From Streptomyces sp. NRRL F-5135 (GTDB lineage Bacteria; Actinomycetota; Actinomycetes; Streptomycetales; Streptomycetaceae): a stretch of DNA of 64,000 nucleotides. A model generated the notes under the pieces. That model had not been told where the DNA came from. It worked only from the letters and a program-made list of their open reading frames with translations, and made no database searches. Shown here one piece after another: positions 26,306-38,713 of this stretch (the first letter of the stretch is position 1; each line of letters begins with the position of its first letter). A program made the position numbers and the translations under genes. The stretch is taken from assembly GCF_000719775.1 (NCBI RefSeq), contig NZ_JOHR01000030.1, forward strand, positions 65,564-129,563, given 5' to 3'.

Positions 26306-26469
26306 AGGGGCCCTTTCACTATGAGCGTCCGAGCAGGGCGCGTGGTCTGGTGCCGTGCATCGCAAGGCGCCGGAGAGTCCTGGTAGCGGAGCTACCTGGG
26401 CTTTTCGGCAACGCGGCGAGGTGCGGTGCCAGGCCGCGTGACCCGGACGGGCATAGTGAAAGGACCCCT
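26306..26469. mobile_element. MITE-like element, type A (164 bp)
   Basis: Terminal inverted repeats of 18 bp: AGGGGCCCTTTCACTATG (26306-26323) and the reverse complement of AGGGGTCCTTTCACTATG (26452-26469), 17 of 18 identical. The interior is an imperfect palindrome centred on GGTAGCGGAGCTACC (about 26380-26394). No coding sequence is present, so mobilisation would need a transposase in trans. No clear target duplication is visible. Confidence 0.7.
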
Positions 26470-26508
26470 AAATGTGGTCGCGGTGGCGAAATGGCTGGGT
26501 CATCATGA

Positions 26509-26533
26509 CGTCGGGCCCGCAGGGGGCCCGACG
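26509..26533. repeat. Perfect 10-bp stem-loop between two elements
   Basis: CGTCGGGCCC (26509-26518) and GGGCCCGACG (26524-26533) form a perfect stem with a 5-base loop, in the 132-base spacer between two MITE-like elements. Its role is unknown; it could be a terminator. Confidence 0.4.
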
Positions 26534-26601
26534 AGAGGCAGGGAAGATGGTCTGCATCAGGCGAAGGACGACGGCCGGTCGAGCGTGCACTCGGGGCGGG
26601 G

Positions 26602-26784
26602 CCTAGGGCGGGTTTCGAAAGTCCCGCCTGGCTCGCGACGCCTGGCACGCACGCTCGCCGCGTTGTCGGAGTCGTCCAAGTACGTCCGGTACGAGGACGA
26701 TCCTCCGCCTTGCGATCGCACGCACCAGACGCCGCGAGCCCCGCCCTGCGGGCGGACGGCGCTACTTTCGCGACACGCCCTAGG
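26602..26784. mobile_element. MITE-like element, type B, complete (183 bp)
   Basis: Ends CCTAGGGCGGGTTTCGAAAGT (26602-26622) and ACTTTCGCGACACGCCCTAGG (26764-26784) are inverted repeats, 18 of 21 identical. The left half contains GTCCCGCCTGGCTCGCGACG and a conserved GTTGTCGGAGTCGT string that recurs at 38714-38813. No coding capacity. The CTAG within the ends may be the target sequence. Confidence 0.75.
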
Positions 26785-26830
26785 GCGTGCTGCGAAAGTC
26801 CCGCCTGGCCCCGTCGCGGCGGGCACACCT
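26779..26830. mobile_element. MITE-like element, type B, left-end fragment
   Basis: A second left end, CCTAGGGCGTGCTGCGAAAG followed by TCCCGCCTGGC, starts inside the right CCTAGG of the complete copy, so the two share a junction. Similarity fades after about 26809; the right boundary given is approximate. Confidence 0.55.
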
Positions 26831-26909
26831 TGCCGGTCGCGGCACCAGCGCTCCGGCAGCGGCACCTACACCCCCGGTTGCGTCGACAGCTTGATGTGAG
26901 GCTTTTCCG

Positions 26910-28331
26910 ATGTTCGATCCAGTCATAGCGCCGAGCGGCACACTCCTCGGCCTGTTGCAGAGGGGCCGCGGCGACGGCACGCTCCACGCGCTCGCCGCCC
27001 CCCGCGCGGAGGCCCTCGCCGCCCTCGACCACTGCGTGCTCAACGACCCCCGCCACGACTGGCAGGTCGAGAACCGCTCGCTCTACTACGCACGCCTGTA
27101 CCTGGATCTCCACGGCGGGCTCGACGCGGTCGAGCACCACCTCTTCCGCGCCGAGGACCGGCTCGACACCGAGGAGGTCAGGACCGGGCTGTCGCTCGCC
27201 GTGCTCGGCCACCTGGCCTCCTACGGCCGGCGCGACGCGCTCGACCTGCTGCGCCGCTACGCCGAGACCGGCTCCAACTGGGCCTGGGCGCTCGACGAAC
27301 TGGCGCTGCGCGACGACGACACCGGGCTGCGCGCCCTGGCCGGGCCGGTCCTCGGCCGCTTCCCCCGCACCCCCGAAGGAGACGCCGAGCTGGCCGCCGC
27401 CGTGCGCGACGCCTTCGAGCCCCGGCCCTGGCGGCTGTGGGCGGACGACCCGCGCGCCGAGATCGGCGCGCGGATCAGGGCAGCCGGCGAACAGGGCTCC
27501 TTCGACCGCTGGCAGCGACAGCTCCGGCCGAGCGGACCTCGCCCGGGCTGGAGCGTGGCCGCAGTCTTCGACTGGGCGCAGGAAGGGCTGGAGCGCGGCG
27601 GCGAACTGCATCTGCCGGCGGCCCGCTGCCTCACGGCGGTCGCCGGGCCCGGAGACCGCCCGACGATCCTCGAAGCCGCGCGCGGCGGCCCGGACGGGGC
27701 CCGCTGCGCGGCCCTTCACTATCTCGCCGAGGCCCGCGACCCGGACGTGCTCGACCTGATCGAAGCGGCAGCCTCCGACCCGTCCCGTACCGTCGCCGAC
27801 GCGGCGGTGGCCGCGTTCGAGCGGATGTGCGGCGCGGACGCGGTCGACCGGGCGCGCGGCTGGATCCACCGGCCCGACGCCCTCGGGGCGTCCGCCGCGG
27901 GCGTGCTCGCCTGCCGGGGCGGTACGCGCGACACCGATCTCGTCCTCGGCGCGCTGCGTGAGACCGTCCGGGCCGAGGGGCCCGACGCCCGGCGGCTGTG
28001 GACGCTCGTCGACGGCGCGGGCCGGCTCGGCATCGTCTGCGCGGCGCCCGTGCTGCGCCACGTCTACCGCGAGACCGCCTCGTCCCAACTGCGCGGACGC
28101 GCGGCGAAGGCACTGGCCGCCACCGACCCCTCCTACGCCACCGGGTTCGCCGTCGAGTGCCTGTGGGACTGCGAGGAGACCACGCGGGAGATCGCGGCGC
28201 TGCACGCCGAGACGGGAGACGCCCGGGTGGCGGAGCGGCTGCGGCGGCTGGCCGCGGACCCGGCCGAGGAGGCCGAGGTGCAGACGGCCGTACGCAGCCG
28301 GATCGGCGGCGCGGACGCGGCGACGCGCTGA
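26910..28331 (+). CDS. HEAT-repeat protein
   Basis: A 473-residue soluble, all-helical protein. Regions at about 95-125, 225-320 and 335-420 show the alternating hydrophobic pattern of HEAT/PBS-lyase type repeats (for example AALHYLAEARDPDVLDLIEA, PSRTVADAAVAAFERM, LRGRAAKALAATD), which form a superhelical scaffold for protein binding. No catalytic motif is visible and no function can be assigned. GAGG lies 9 bases before the ATG. A type-B MITE fragment ends about 80 bases upstream, so the promoter may be in or between the elements. A strong hairpin follows at 28413-28453. Confidence 0.8.
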   Translation: MFDPVIAPSGTLLGLLQRGRGDGTLHALAAPRAEALAALDHCVLNDPRHDWQVENRSLYYARLYLDLHGGLDAVEHHLFRAEDRLDTEEVRTGLSLAVLGHLASYGRRDALDLLRRYAETGSNWAWALDELALRDDDTGLRALAGPVLGRFPRTPEGDAELAAAVRDAFEPRPWRLWADDPRAEIGARIRAAGEQGSFDRWQRQLRPSGPRPGWSVAAVFDWAQEGLERGGELHLPAARCLTAVAGPGDRPTILEAARGGPDGARCAALHYLAEARDPDVLDLIEAAASDPSRTVADAAVAAFERMCGADAVDRARGWIHRPDALGASAAGVLACRGGTRDTDLVLGALRETVRAEGPDARRLWTLVDGAGRLGIVCAAPVLRHVYRETASSQLRGRAAKALAATDPSYATGFAVECLWDCEETTREIAALHAETGDARVAERLRRLAADPAEEAEVQTAVRSRIGGADAATR

Positions 28332-28412
28332 CCCCGTCCGGGGCGGCGGGACCGGATTCGTCCAAGCGCCGGGCCCGGGGCGCGCGCGTCGGCCCGGACC
28401 CGGGCGTCGAGG

Positions 28413-28453
28413 CCCGCGGCCGCCCCGGCTCCCGTCCGGGCGGCGGCCGCGGG
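28413..28453. terminator. Hairpin after the HEAT-repeat gene
   Basis: A perfect 12-bp stem CCCGCGGCCGCC (28413-28424) with GGCGGCCGCGGG (28442-28453), extended inside by CCGG pairing, 82 bases after the HEAT gene stop. There is no T-run. Confidence 0.6.
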
Positions 28454-28598
28454 TTCCCACCGCCGGGCTCCGGGGCGTACCGCCGGGGCCGTGGCGGTCG
28501 GCCGGCGGTCCGTCCGCGTGGCGTCGCCACCAATGCTCACGGGACGTTTCCCACGCGGAAAGATCCTCGTTGGCGGGGACACGCTCGGTACGACGACA

Positions 28599-28614
28599 AC
28601 ACGCATATGCGTGT
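28599..28614. promoter_or_regulatory. Palindrome overlapping a start codon
   Basis: ACACGCATATGCGTGT is a perfect 16-bp palindrome whose centre includes the ATG (28607-28609) of the first glycosyltransferase gene; flanking GAC/GTC extend it with one mismatch on each side. It could be a repressor operator or a translation-blocking hairpin; or it may simply encode Met-Arg-Val. Confidence 0.4.
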
Positions 28615-29725
28615 CGTCATCGTCACCGAGTCCTTCCCGCCCGACGTCAACGGCGTGGCCCACTGCGCCCTCCAGACCGCGCGGCACCTTGCCGCACGCG
28701 GTCACGATCCGCTCGTCATCGCGCCGGCCGTCGCCGGCGCCGCCGAGACCGACGCCCCGTGCCCGGTGGTCCGCGTACCGTCCCTGCCGCTGCCCGGCTA
28801 CCCGCAGGTCCGGGTGGCCCTGCCCAGCCGGCGCGTGGCGGCCACCATCGCCGCGCACCGGGCCGACCTGGTCCACCTGGCCGGGCCCTTCGTCCTCGGC
28901 GTACGGGGGATGACGGCCGCGGCGCGGCTGCACGTCCCCGCCGTCGCCGTCTACCAGACCGATCTCGCCGGCTACGCCCGGACGTACGTCGGGGCGGGCG
29001 AGGCCGCGGCCTGGCGCCGGATCCGCGCCGTGCACTCCGCGGCCGACCGCACGCTCGCGCCCTCCGGCGCCGCCGTCCAGGACCTCGTCGAGCACGGGGT
29101 GCCGCGGGTGCGGCTGTGGCGGCGGGGTGTGGACACCGTACGGTTCCGGCCCGAGCTGCGCGACGAGGCGCTGCGCAGGCGGCTGGCGCCGGACGGGGAG
29201 CTGATCGTCGGGTACGTCGGCCGGCTGGCGCCCGAGAAGCAGGTCGAGCTGCTGGCCGGCGTGTGCGAGCTGCCCGGCGTGCGGGTCGTGATCGTCGGGG
29301 ACGGCCCCAGTGAGGCATCGCTGCGCGGCGCGCTGCCCGGCGCCGTCTTCCTCGGCCGGCGGACCGGCGCGGAACTGGCGCGGACCTTCGCCTCCTTCGA
29401 CGTGTTCGCGCACACCGGGCCGTACGAGACCTTCTGCCAGACCGTGCAGGAGGCCATGGCCGCCGGGGTGCCGGTGATCGCGCCCGCCGCCGGCGGCCCG
29501 CTGGACCTCGTGGACCACGGACGTACGGGCCTGCTGGTCACCCCGCACGACGCCGGCGCCGTCACGGCGGCGGTACGGGAGCTGGCCTGGGCCCCCGCGC
29601 TCCGCGCGGCCTACGGGCGCGCGGGCCGGGCCGCCGTCGAGGGCCGGACCTGGGAGACCGTGGGGGACCAGCTGCTCGGCCACTACGACGAGGTGCTCGG
29701 AGCGCGTACGGCGGTGGTCGCGTGA
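28607..29725 (+). CDS. GT4 glycosyltransferase, first of pair
   Basis: A 372-residue GT-B fold glycosyltransferase of family GT4, resembling the GDP-mannose-dependent mannosyltransferases (MgtA/PimB-like) of actinobacteria. The N-terminal acceptor domain opens MRVVIVTESFPPDVNGVA; the donor site in the C-terminal half has GYVGRLAPEKQVELL and the EX7E motif ETFCQTVQE followed by AMAAGVPVIA. The acceptor is unknown; a lipid or polyprenol glycoside of the envelope is possible. The ATG sits in a palindrome and has no clear ribosome site. The stop overlaps the next gene's GTG by 4 bases, so the two enzymes probably act in sequence. Confidence 0.87.
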   Translation: MRVVIVTESFPPDVNGVAHCALQTARHLAARGHDPLVIAPAVAGAAETDAPCPVVRVPSLPLPGYPQVRVALPSRRVAATIAAHRADLVHLAGPFVLGVRGMTAAARLHVPAVAVYQTDLAGYARTYVGAGEAAAWRRIRAVHSAADRTLAPSGAAVQDLVEHGVPRVRLWRRGVDTVRFRPELRDEALRRRLAPDGELIVGYVGRLAPEKQVELLAGVCELPGVRVVIVGDGPSEASLRGALPGAVFLGRRTGAELARTFASFDVFAHTGPYETFCQTVQEAMAAGVPVIAPAAGGPLDLVDHGRTGLLVTPHDAGAVTAAVRELAWAPALRAAYGRAGRAAVEGRTWETVGDQLLGHYDEVLGARTAVVA

Positions 29726-30888
29726 GCGGGCTGCGGATCGTACGGCTGGCGAACTTCGTCACCCCGTCCTCCGGTGGGCTGCGCACCGCGCTGCGGGAGC
29801 TGGGCCGCGGGTACCTGGCGGCCGGGCACCGGCCGGTGCTGATCGTGCCGGGTGAGCGGGCGACCGACGAGGACACCGCGCAGGGCCGGGTGATCACTCT
29901 GCCGGGGCCGGTGCTGCCGGGCACCGGCGGTTACCGGGTGCTGACGGCACGGCGGCGGCTGCGGGCCGTGCTCGAAGACCTCGGCACCGACCGGCTGGAG
30001 GTCTCCGACCGCACCACGCTGCGCTGGACGGGGGAGTGGGCCCGGCGCCACCGGGTGCCCTCCGTGATGGTCTCCCACGAGACCGCGGACGGGGTGCTGC
30101 GCACCTGGGGGGTGCCGGGGACGGCGGCGGAGCGCGCGGCCGACCGGCTGAACGCGCGCAGCGCGTGGGCGTACTCCCGGATCGTGTGCACGACGGAGTG
30201 GGCGGAGCGGGAGTTCCTGCGCATCGGCGCGCGCAACGTGGTGCGGGCGCCGCTCGGCGTGGACCTGGTCCGCTGCCGGCCGGACCGGCGGTCGGCGGGC
30301 CTGCGGGAGCGGTACGCGCGCGGCGCCGACGTCCTGCTGCTGCTCGGGTCACGGCTGTCGGTGGAGAAGCGGCCGGGAACCGCGCTCGACACGCTGGCGG
30401 AGCTGCGGGCGCGGGGCGTGCGGGCGGTGCTGGTCGTCGCCGGGGACGGGCCGCTGCGCGGTGGGCTGGTCCGGCGGGCCCGGGAGCGGGGGCTGCCCGC
30501 GCACTTCCTGGGACACGTGGGTGACCGCGCGGAGATGGCCGCCCTCCAGGCGTCCGCGGACATCTGCCTGGCGCCCGGCCCGGCCGAGACGTTCGGGCTG
30601 TCGGCGCTGGAGTCGCTCGCCTGCGGCACCCCGGTGGTCGCGAGCGCGTCGTCGGCGCTGCCGGAGGTGGTCGGCGACGCGGGGGTGGCGGCGACGGACA
30701 CGGCGCACGCGTTCGCCGACGGCGTCGAGGACCTGCTGGCCCGCCCGGAGCGCGGGCGCCGCGCGGCCGCGCGCGACCGCGCGGAGCTGTTCGGCTGGGA
30801 CAGGGCGGTGGCGGCGTTCCTGGCGGCCCACGACGTACCGCTGCCGAGGATCCCGGCTCCGCGCGGCCCGGGCGGAACGGCGGGATGA
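29722..30888 (+). CDS. GT4 glycosyltransferase, second of pair
   Basis: A 388-residue GT4 enzyme whose GTG start overlaps the preceding stop (GTGA). The fold is complete: LANFVTPSSGGLRTALREL near the N-terminus, LLGSRLSVEKRPGTALDTL at the start of the donor domain, and ETFGLSALE (EX7E) plus SLACGTPVVAS. Sequence motifs place it with the same actinobacterial mannosyltransferase group as its neighbour, but not as a recent duplicate. The donor is probably GDP-mannose (inference). Its last residues are Pro/Gly-rich. A 402-base GC-rich gap follows before the oxoprolinase gene. Confidence 0.87.
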   Translation: MSGLRIVRLANFVTPSSGGLRTALRELGRGYLAAGHRPVLIVPGERATDEDTAQGRVITLPGPVLPGTGGYRVLTARRRLRAVLEDLGTDRLEVSDRTTLRWTGEWARRHRVPSVMVSHETADGVLRTWGVPGTAAERAADRLNARSAWAYSRIVCTTEWAEREFLRIGARNVVRAPLGVDLVRCRPDRRSAGLRERYARGADVLLLLGSRLSVEKRPGTALDTLAELRARGVRAVLVVAGDGPLRGGLVRRARERGLPAHFLGHVGDRAEMAALQASADICLAPGPAETFGLSALESLACGTPVVASASSALPEVVGDAGVAATDTAHAFADGVEDLLARPERGRRAAARDRAELFGWDRAVAAFLAAHDVPLPRIPAPRGPGGTAG

Positions 30889-31290
30889 CGTCCGGCGACC
30901 GGCCCCGGCCGGGCGGGACCGGGGCGCACGACGAGCGCGACGTGACGCGGGTACGGTCCCGGAAGGAACCGGAGCCGGGTCCGCCCGGGGCCCTTCCGTC
31001 GGCGACGCCGCCCGCGCGTCCACAGGCGCGGGCCGCGCCGCCCCAGTGCCCGAGTGGCCCTGCCGGATCCGCGGATCTCGCGGCGGCCGTCGGGCCGGGT
31101 GGCCTCGGGATGCCGACCGGGCCTGGGGCGTCTGCCGGGCCGTCGTGCCTGCGCGGCGCTGTCCCGCCCGCGGACCTCAAGGCGCCGACCGGTCCCGGGG
31201 CCCCGGCCGCGCCCTCGCGGCGGCGGGCCGGGCCGCCGCCTCCGCCGCCACGAAAGGCGCCCCCACCGCCCCCGCGACGAGAATGGGGGG
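30889..31290 (+). other. GC-rich gap without a supported gene
   Basis: About 400 bases of Pro/Gly/Ala-type low-complexity DNA. An ATG overlaps the glycosyltransferase stop (ATGA at 30885-30888), and the first 30 codons have fair codon bias, but bias is then lost and the frame merely runs on into the next gene out of phase. I found no clear promoter, hairpin or RNA gene here. Confidence 0.5.
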
Positions 31291-34938
<3,648 letters not shown>

Positions 34939-34947
34939 CGGAGAAAC

Positions 34948-34993
34948 CCTGGTCGGCCGGTCTTCGCGGGCCCGCGAAGACCGGCCGACCAGG
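34948..34993. terminator. Perfect 46-bp palindrome, bidirectional terminator
   Basis: Each arm is 23 bases (34948-34970 and 34971-34993), the first starting CCTGGTCGGCCGGTCTTCGC. It begins 9 bases after the oxoprolinase stop and lies 28 bases before the end of the converging minus-strand gene. Confidence 0.85.
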
Positions 34994-35020
34994 ACCTCCG
35001 CCCCGCTGTCCGGGCTCACG

Positions 35021-36499
35021 TCACCGGTCCCCGGTCGGCCCCGTCCGGCCCGCCACCACCTCCACCAGGTCCGCGCGGCCCCGGGAGTTGAGCCGGAGGA
35101 TCGGGACCGCCTTGTCGCGCGGATTGCCGTTGTTCTGGAAGGAGAGGAAGCCGCTGGCGCCCGCCACCGGCTGGCCGTCCATCTGGTGGAACATCCGGCC
35201 CACCGCCCTCCCCGTCACATCCGGTCCGCCGGCGGCCAGTTCGATGCCGTGGGCGGCGGTGAGGACGGCGTCGTGAGCCATGATGTCCTGGCCGTCGTAG
35301 CGGTCGTCACCGGGGAACCACCGGTCCATCCGCCCGCCCTTCTGGAAATGGCTCGCCGACAGCTCGGACACCTTGTCAGGGGCGTCGCTCCACATGTCGC
35401 GGTGCGCGAGACCCGTGTAGAGGACGCGAACGGCCCGCTGGGAGGCGAGTTCGATCTGCTCCCGGTTGAGGTTCGAGGTGTCGTCGCCGGCGACCACCGT
35501 GAACGTCCGGTCCGTGCAGCTGCGGTTGGCCAGCGCGTCCAGGAAATGGGTGAGATGGCGGCCACGGCCCGCGAAGTAGATGACCTCCGGCTTCTTGTCG
35601 CAGATGTTCACGGGGATGTTGCGCAGCTCGGTCTTCCAGACCCCCGGTGCTCCCGAGGAGTCGAACGACATGCTCTCCGCGGCCAGTTCGCGCCGGTCGT
35701 CGGGGAACGCCTCGACGAACGCCTTGGCCAGGCTCTTCGCGTACAGGTTGCGGCCCGCCATGTCCTGGACGACGACCGCCCGGCGGAAGCCCGCCTTCTT
35801 CAGGTAGTTCGCGGCGGCGTACGCCTCGGCCACGTTGTCGGGCCCGACCCGCACGAAGCCGGGGATGTTCTGGATGGTGGTGTCGCTCATCGTGCTGGCG
35901 ACCGTGGCGATCCCGTGCTCCGAGAGTTTCCTCAGCGCGGCCAGGTTGCGGTCGGTGCTGGGACCGAGTCCGGTCACGGCGACCAGCTTGTCGTCGGTCG
36001 TCGTGCGGTCGATCAGCTCGTCGACGGTGTGCTCCCATTCGGCGGAGCTGCTGCCCGTGTTGGCCACCAGCAGCCGGATCTTGGGGGAGGAGGACAGGTC
36101 CCCGCGGTTGTGCCGGTACTGCGCGAGGTAGGCGCCCTCCAGCTCGTGCCGCACCGAATCCTCCGAGTTGCTGTCGTCGTCGGTGAGGGTGAAGGAAGTC
36201 ATGTACGCGACGCTCACATACGGTTCCTTCTTCTTCTCGGCCTCCGCGACGACCTGGTCGTTCTCCTTCCGGATCCGTTCCTCCACCAGCTCCAGGTGGT
36301 CGGCGAAGACCCACGAGCCGTCGGTGACCCCCACGCACTCGCCGCCGTCCCCCCGTTTCACGACGCCGTCCGCGCAGCGCGCCCTGACGTCCCCGATCCG
36401 GTCGACGGCGAGCGGGATCCCCACCGCGAGCACGGCGACGACGGCCACGGCCATCACGACGCGGCGGACGACGTGCAACGGCCATTCGAGTCTGCGCAT
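35021..36499 (-). CDS. Membrane-anchored periplasmic-binding-type protein
   Basis: A 492-residue protein with a type-1 periplasmic-binding fold like the receptors of branched-chain amino acid ABC transporters. Residues ~12-32 are one hydrophobic helix and there is no lipobox, so the protein is held in the membrane facing out. Binding-fold segments include TDDKLVAVTGLGPSTDRNLAALRKL (shown in part), GIATVASTMSDTTIQNIPGFVRVGPDN (in part) and YDGQDIMAHDAVLTAAHGIEL. There is no permease or ABC ATPase nearby. The gene follows the NTPase gene by 7 bases and is surely co-transcribed, so it is more likely a sensor or receptor for that protein than a transport component (inference). GAGAG precedes the ATG. 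Confidence 0.83.
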   Translation of the reverse strand: MRRLEWPLHVVRRVVMAVAVVAVLAVGIPLAVDRIGDVRARCADGVVKRGDGGECVGVTDGSWVFADHLELVEERIRKENDQVVAEAEKKKEPYVSVAYMTSFTLTDDDSNSEDSVRHELEGAYLAQYRHNRGDLSSSPKIRLLVANTGSSSAEWEHTVDELIDRTTTDDKLVAVTGLGPSTDRNLAALRKLSEHGIATVASTMSDTTIQNIPGFVRVGPDNVAEAYAAANYLKKAGFRRAVVVQDMAGRNLYAKSLAKAFVEAFPDDRRELAAESMSFDSSGAPGVWKTELRNIPVNICDKKPEVIYFAGRGRHLTHFLDALANRSCTDRTFTVVAGDDTSNLNREQIELASQRAVRVLYTGLAHRDMWSDAPDKVSELSASHFQKGGRMDRWFPGDDRYDGQDIMAHDAVLTAAHGIELAAGGPDVTGRAVGRMFHQMDGQPVAGASGFLSFQNNGNPRDKAVPILRLNSRGRADLVEVVAGRTGPTGDR

Positions 36500-36506
36500 C
36501 CGGCTC

Positions 36507-38486
36507 TCACCCCTCGCTCGTGGACGTCAGCGGATGGCGCCAGTGCCGATAGCGCTCCGCCTCGTTGAACAGGGCCACGACATCGTTCCTCCGCAGCCGC
36601 GACAGCTGGTTGAAACCGTCCGCGATCAGATCGGTCAGCCGCATCCCGGGGTCGGCGAGCGGATCGCTCCACACCCACCGGGCCGTGACCAGCTCCCGTA
36701 TCACCGACTCCGCGCCGAGCCCCCGGTCGCCGGCGCCCGCGCCGAGTTCCGCCAGCAGCTCCAGCGGTCCGCCGGCGGAACCGAACCGGTTGGGCGCCGC
36801 CGTGATCGCGCCGAACTCGCTGATCCACTGGGCCGCGGGCACCACCGGGAAGCGATCGATCAGATAGCCCGTCACCTCGTCGATCCGGCCCCAGGCCAGC
36901 CGGTGGTACATCTCCTGGACCGGGCGTCCCTCGGTCCGGAAGTGCTCCGCGAGCAGTTCGTGCACCGTGTCCCAGTCGTCCGGGCGCCGCGCCAGCCGCC
37001 ACAGCAGCAGCCGGCGCGGCCAGGGGTGCAGGGCCGGCGTCACGGTCTCGGGCCCGAGCAGCAGCCAGCGGGCGCGGATCTCCCCGAACAGGGTGTCCCC
37101 GGGGCTGAGCACGCGGACGCCGACGGACAGGTCACGAGCGGCGGCGCATTCGGCGAGCGTGCGCCGGCGCCCCTCGTCGAGCCCCTGGAGCAGGTGGTCC
37201 AGAGCGGCGTCGGCGAGGGTCGGCGCGCTCTCCCCCTCGCGCAGCGTCCGGTCGGGCAGGGTCCGCAGCCAGCGGTCCTGCTCCGGTCCGTCCGCCGGGG
37301 CGCCGGAGTACCGGAAGGTGTCGAGCACCTGGTGCACCGCGCGCGGCAGCCCGTGGGTCAGCCGGTGCACGAACGGCGCCAGCCGGGTGAACGGCGCGAG
37401 ATCGGGGTGGTGGCGGAGCTCCAGCTCGATCCGGACGCGCACCTCGTCGAGGTTGAGGTCGCGCAGCCGCAGCGGGTACCACCAGGTGTCGTCGCTGTCG
37501 CGCGTCGGCCGGTGCTCGCTCCAGTCCGGCAGGGAGGCCCGGTCGGGGACGCGCGGCCGCCACGGCCACGCCTCGCCCGTGGTGGTGCCCCAGCGGGGCA
37601 GCCAGCGGTTCGAACTCGCGACCACGGTCAGCGGGTCACAGGGCAGATCGGCGACGACCGTGTCGTCGTGCCGGGCGCGGATCAGCAGGTCCACGAAGCG
37701 GCGGCCGTACTCCGTGTGGCAGTTGTCCAGCAGGAGCAGGTACGAGCGGGGCGTGAACGAGCGGGCCGTGTTGCGCCGCAGGTCCGCCAGGAACGCCGAG
37801 AACAGCACCCGGTCCAGCCGCTCCCCGTCGGCCGCGTCACCGCCGTGCCGCCACAGGTTCAGCTCGACCAGCGCCTCCCACGGGTCACTGCTCCTGATCA
37901 GCCGGTGCTCTCCGTACCAGGAGGCCCCGGCGGTGAACTTGACGCCGGGCATCCGCCGGCGCCCGATCCGCACGGCGTCCCGCAGCACGGCGACCGCCGC
38001 GGTGGAAGCGCCCTCGGGAGCCCCCACCGCGCCGGCGGCCACCTCGAAGAACGCGGCGAGATAGTCGCCGTGGCGGGCCTCCGCCTGCTCCTGGAACTCC
38101 TCCAGCTCGCGCCGGATGGTGCGCCTGCCCTGGGCCAGGCTGGTCATCCGCAGCTCGTGGTCGGAGGCCAGCAGCCCCAGCGTCAACCGCGGGAAGTGCG
38201 AGCGCCGGTACCGGGGGAGCTTGCGTTCCAGCTGCCGGGCGAGCAGCGCCAGGCCGTAACGCGGCAGGAGCGCGTGCTCCCCGGCGAAGTTGACATACGC
38301 GAACGGGTGCTCGGGCCCGAAACGCTCCATCAGCGTGCTGTGCACCTCGCTGGCGCCACTGCCCCGGGGCCCCAGCAGGATCGTCACCGGCCGTTCCGCC
38401 GTCGGCGGCTGCTCCAGGCACTCGTCGACGAGCGAGACGACCGCCCGGCGGCCCCGCAGGCCGATGCCCACCCCTGATTCCGTCAT
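36507..38486 (-). CDS. Large NTPase-like protein with defective Walker A
   Basis: Not assigned to a named family. The 659 residues have an NTPase-like N-terminal third: VTILLGPRGSGASEV (residues 35-49) is a P-loop in which the invariant lysine is Ala (GPRGSGAS), and SYLLLLDNCHTEYGRRF (about 246-262) looks like Walker B. The rest is helical and Trp/Arg-rich, with HPWPRRLLLWRLARRPDDWD (about 465-484), possibly a STAND-like helical module. No membrane segment is present, so it is cytoplasmic. The start at 38486 follows GGGGAG. The gene precedes and is coupled to the membrane-anchored binding protein gene, which suggests a two-part signalling device. Confidence 0.7.
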   Translation of the reverse strand: MTESGVGIGLRGRRAVVSLVDECLEQPPTAERPVTILLGPRGSGASEVHSTLMERFGPEHPFAYVNFAGEHALLPRYGLALLARQLERKLPRYRRSHFPRLTLGLLASDHELRMTSLAQGRRTIRRELEEFQEQAEARHGDYLAAFFEVAAGAVGAPEGASTAAVAVLRDAVRIGRRRMPGVKFTAGASWYGEHRLIRSSDPWEALVELNLWRHGGDAADGERLDRVLFSAFLADLRRNTARSFTPRSYLLLLDNCHTEYGRRFVDLLIRARHDDTVVADLPCDPLTVVASSNRWLPRWGTTTGEAWPWRPRVPDRASLPDWSEHRPTRDSDDTWWYPLRLRDLNLDEVRVRIELELRHHPDLAPFTRLAPFVHRLTHGLPRAVHQVLDTFRYSGAPADGPEQDRWLRTLPDRTLREGESAPTLADAALDHLLQGLDEGRRRTLAECAAARDLSVGVRVLSPGDTLFGEIRARWLLLGPETVTPALHPWPRRLLLWRLARRPDDWDTVHELLAEHFRTEGRPVQEMYHRLAWGRIDEVTGYLIDRFPVVPAAQWISEFGAITAAPNRFGSAGGPLELLAELGAGAGDRGLGAESVIRELVTARWVWSDPLADPGMRLTDLIADGFNQLSRLRRNDVVALFNEAERYRHWRHPLTSTSEG

Positions 38487-38713
38487 ACGCCCCAGCTCCC
38501 CCGTAGCCTCGGCGACCCCCACGGACTTCCATGGGACGACACAGAAGAGTTTATCGCGGAGGTATGACAACCGACGCTGCTTTTGCGGCGGTTGGTGCGC
38601 CACGGAACGGAGGTGGCCCCCGCGGTCCCCGGACCGGCACGGTCCGGCCGCGGCGACGGTGCCGCGGCCTTCACGTGTGCCGGACGTCATGACGGACGGC
38701 GGCCTGTCCCGCT

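Noticed and set aside
30885..31290. A third coupled gene after the glycosyltransferases (ATGA overlap)
   Set aside because: Codon bias fades after about 30 codons and the frame continues only as an out-of-phase shadow of the oxoprolinase gene.
37608..37640. tRNA-like GGTTCGAA string
   Set aside because: It lies in NTPase coding sequence and no cloverleaf can be built; no tRNA was found anywhere in the window.
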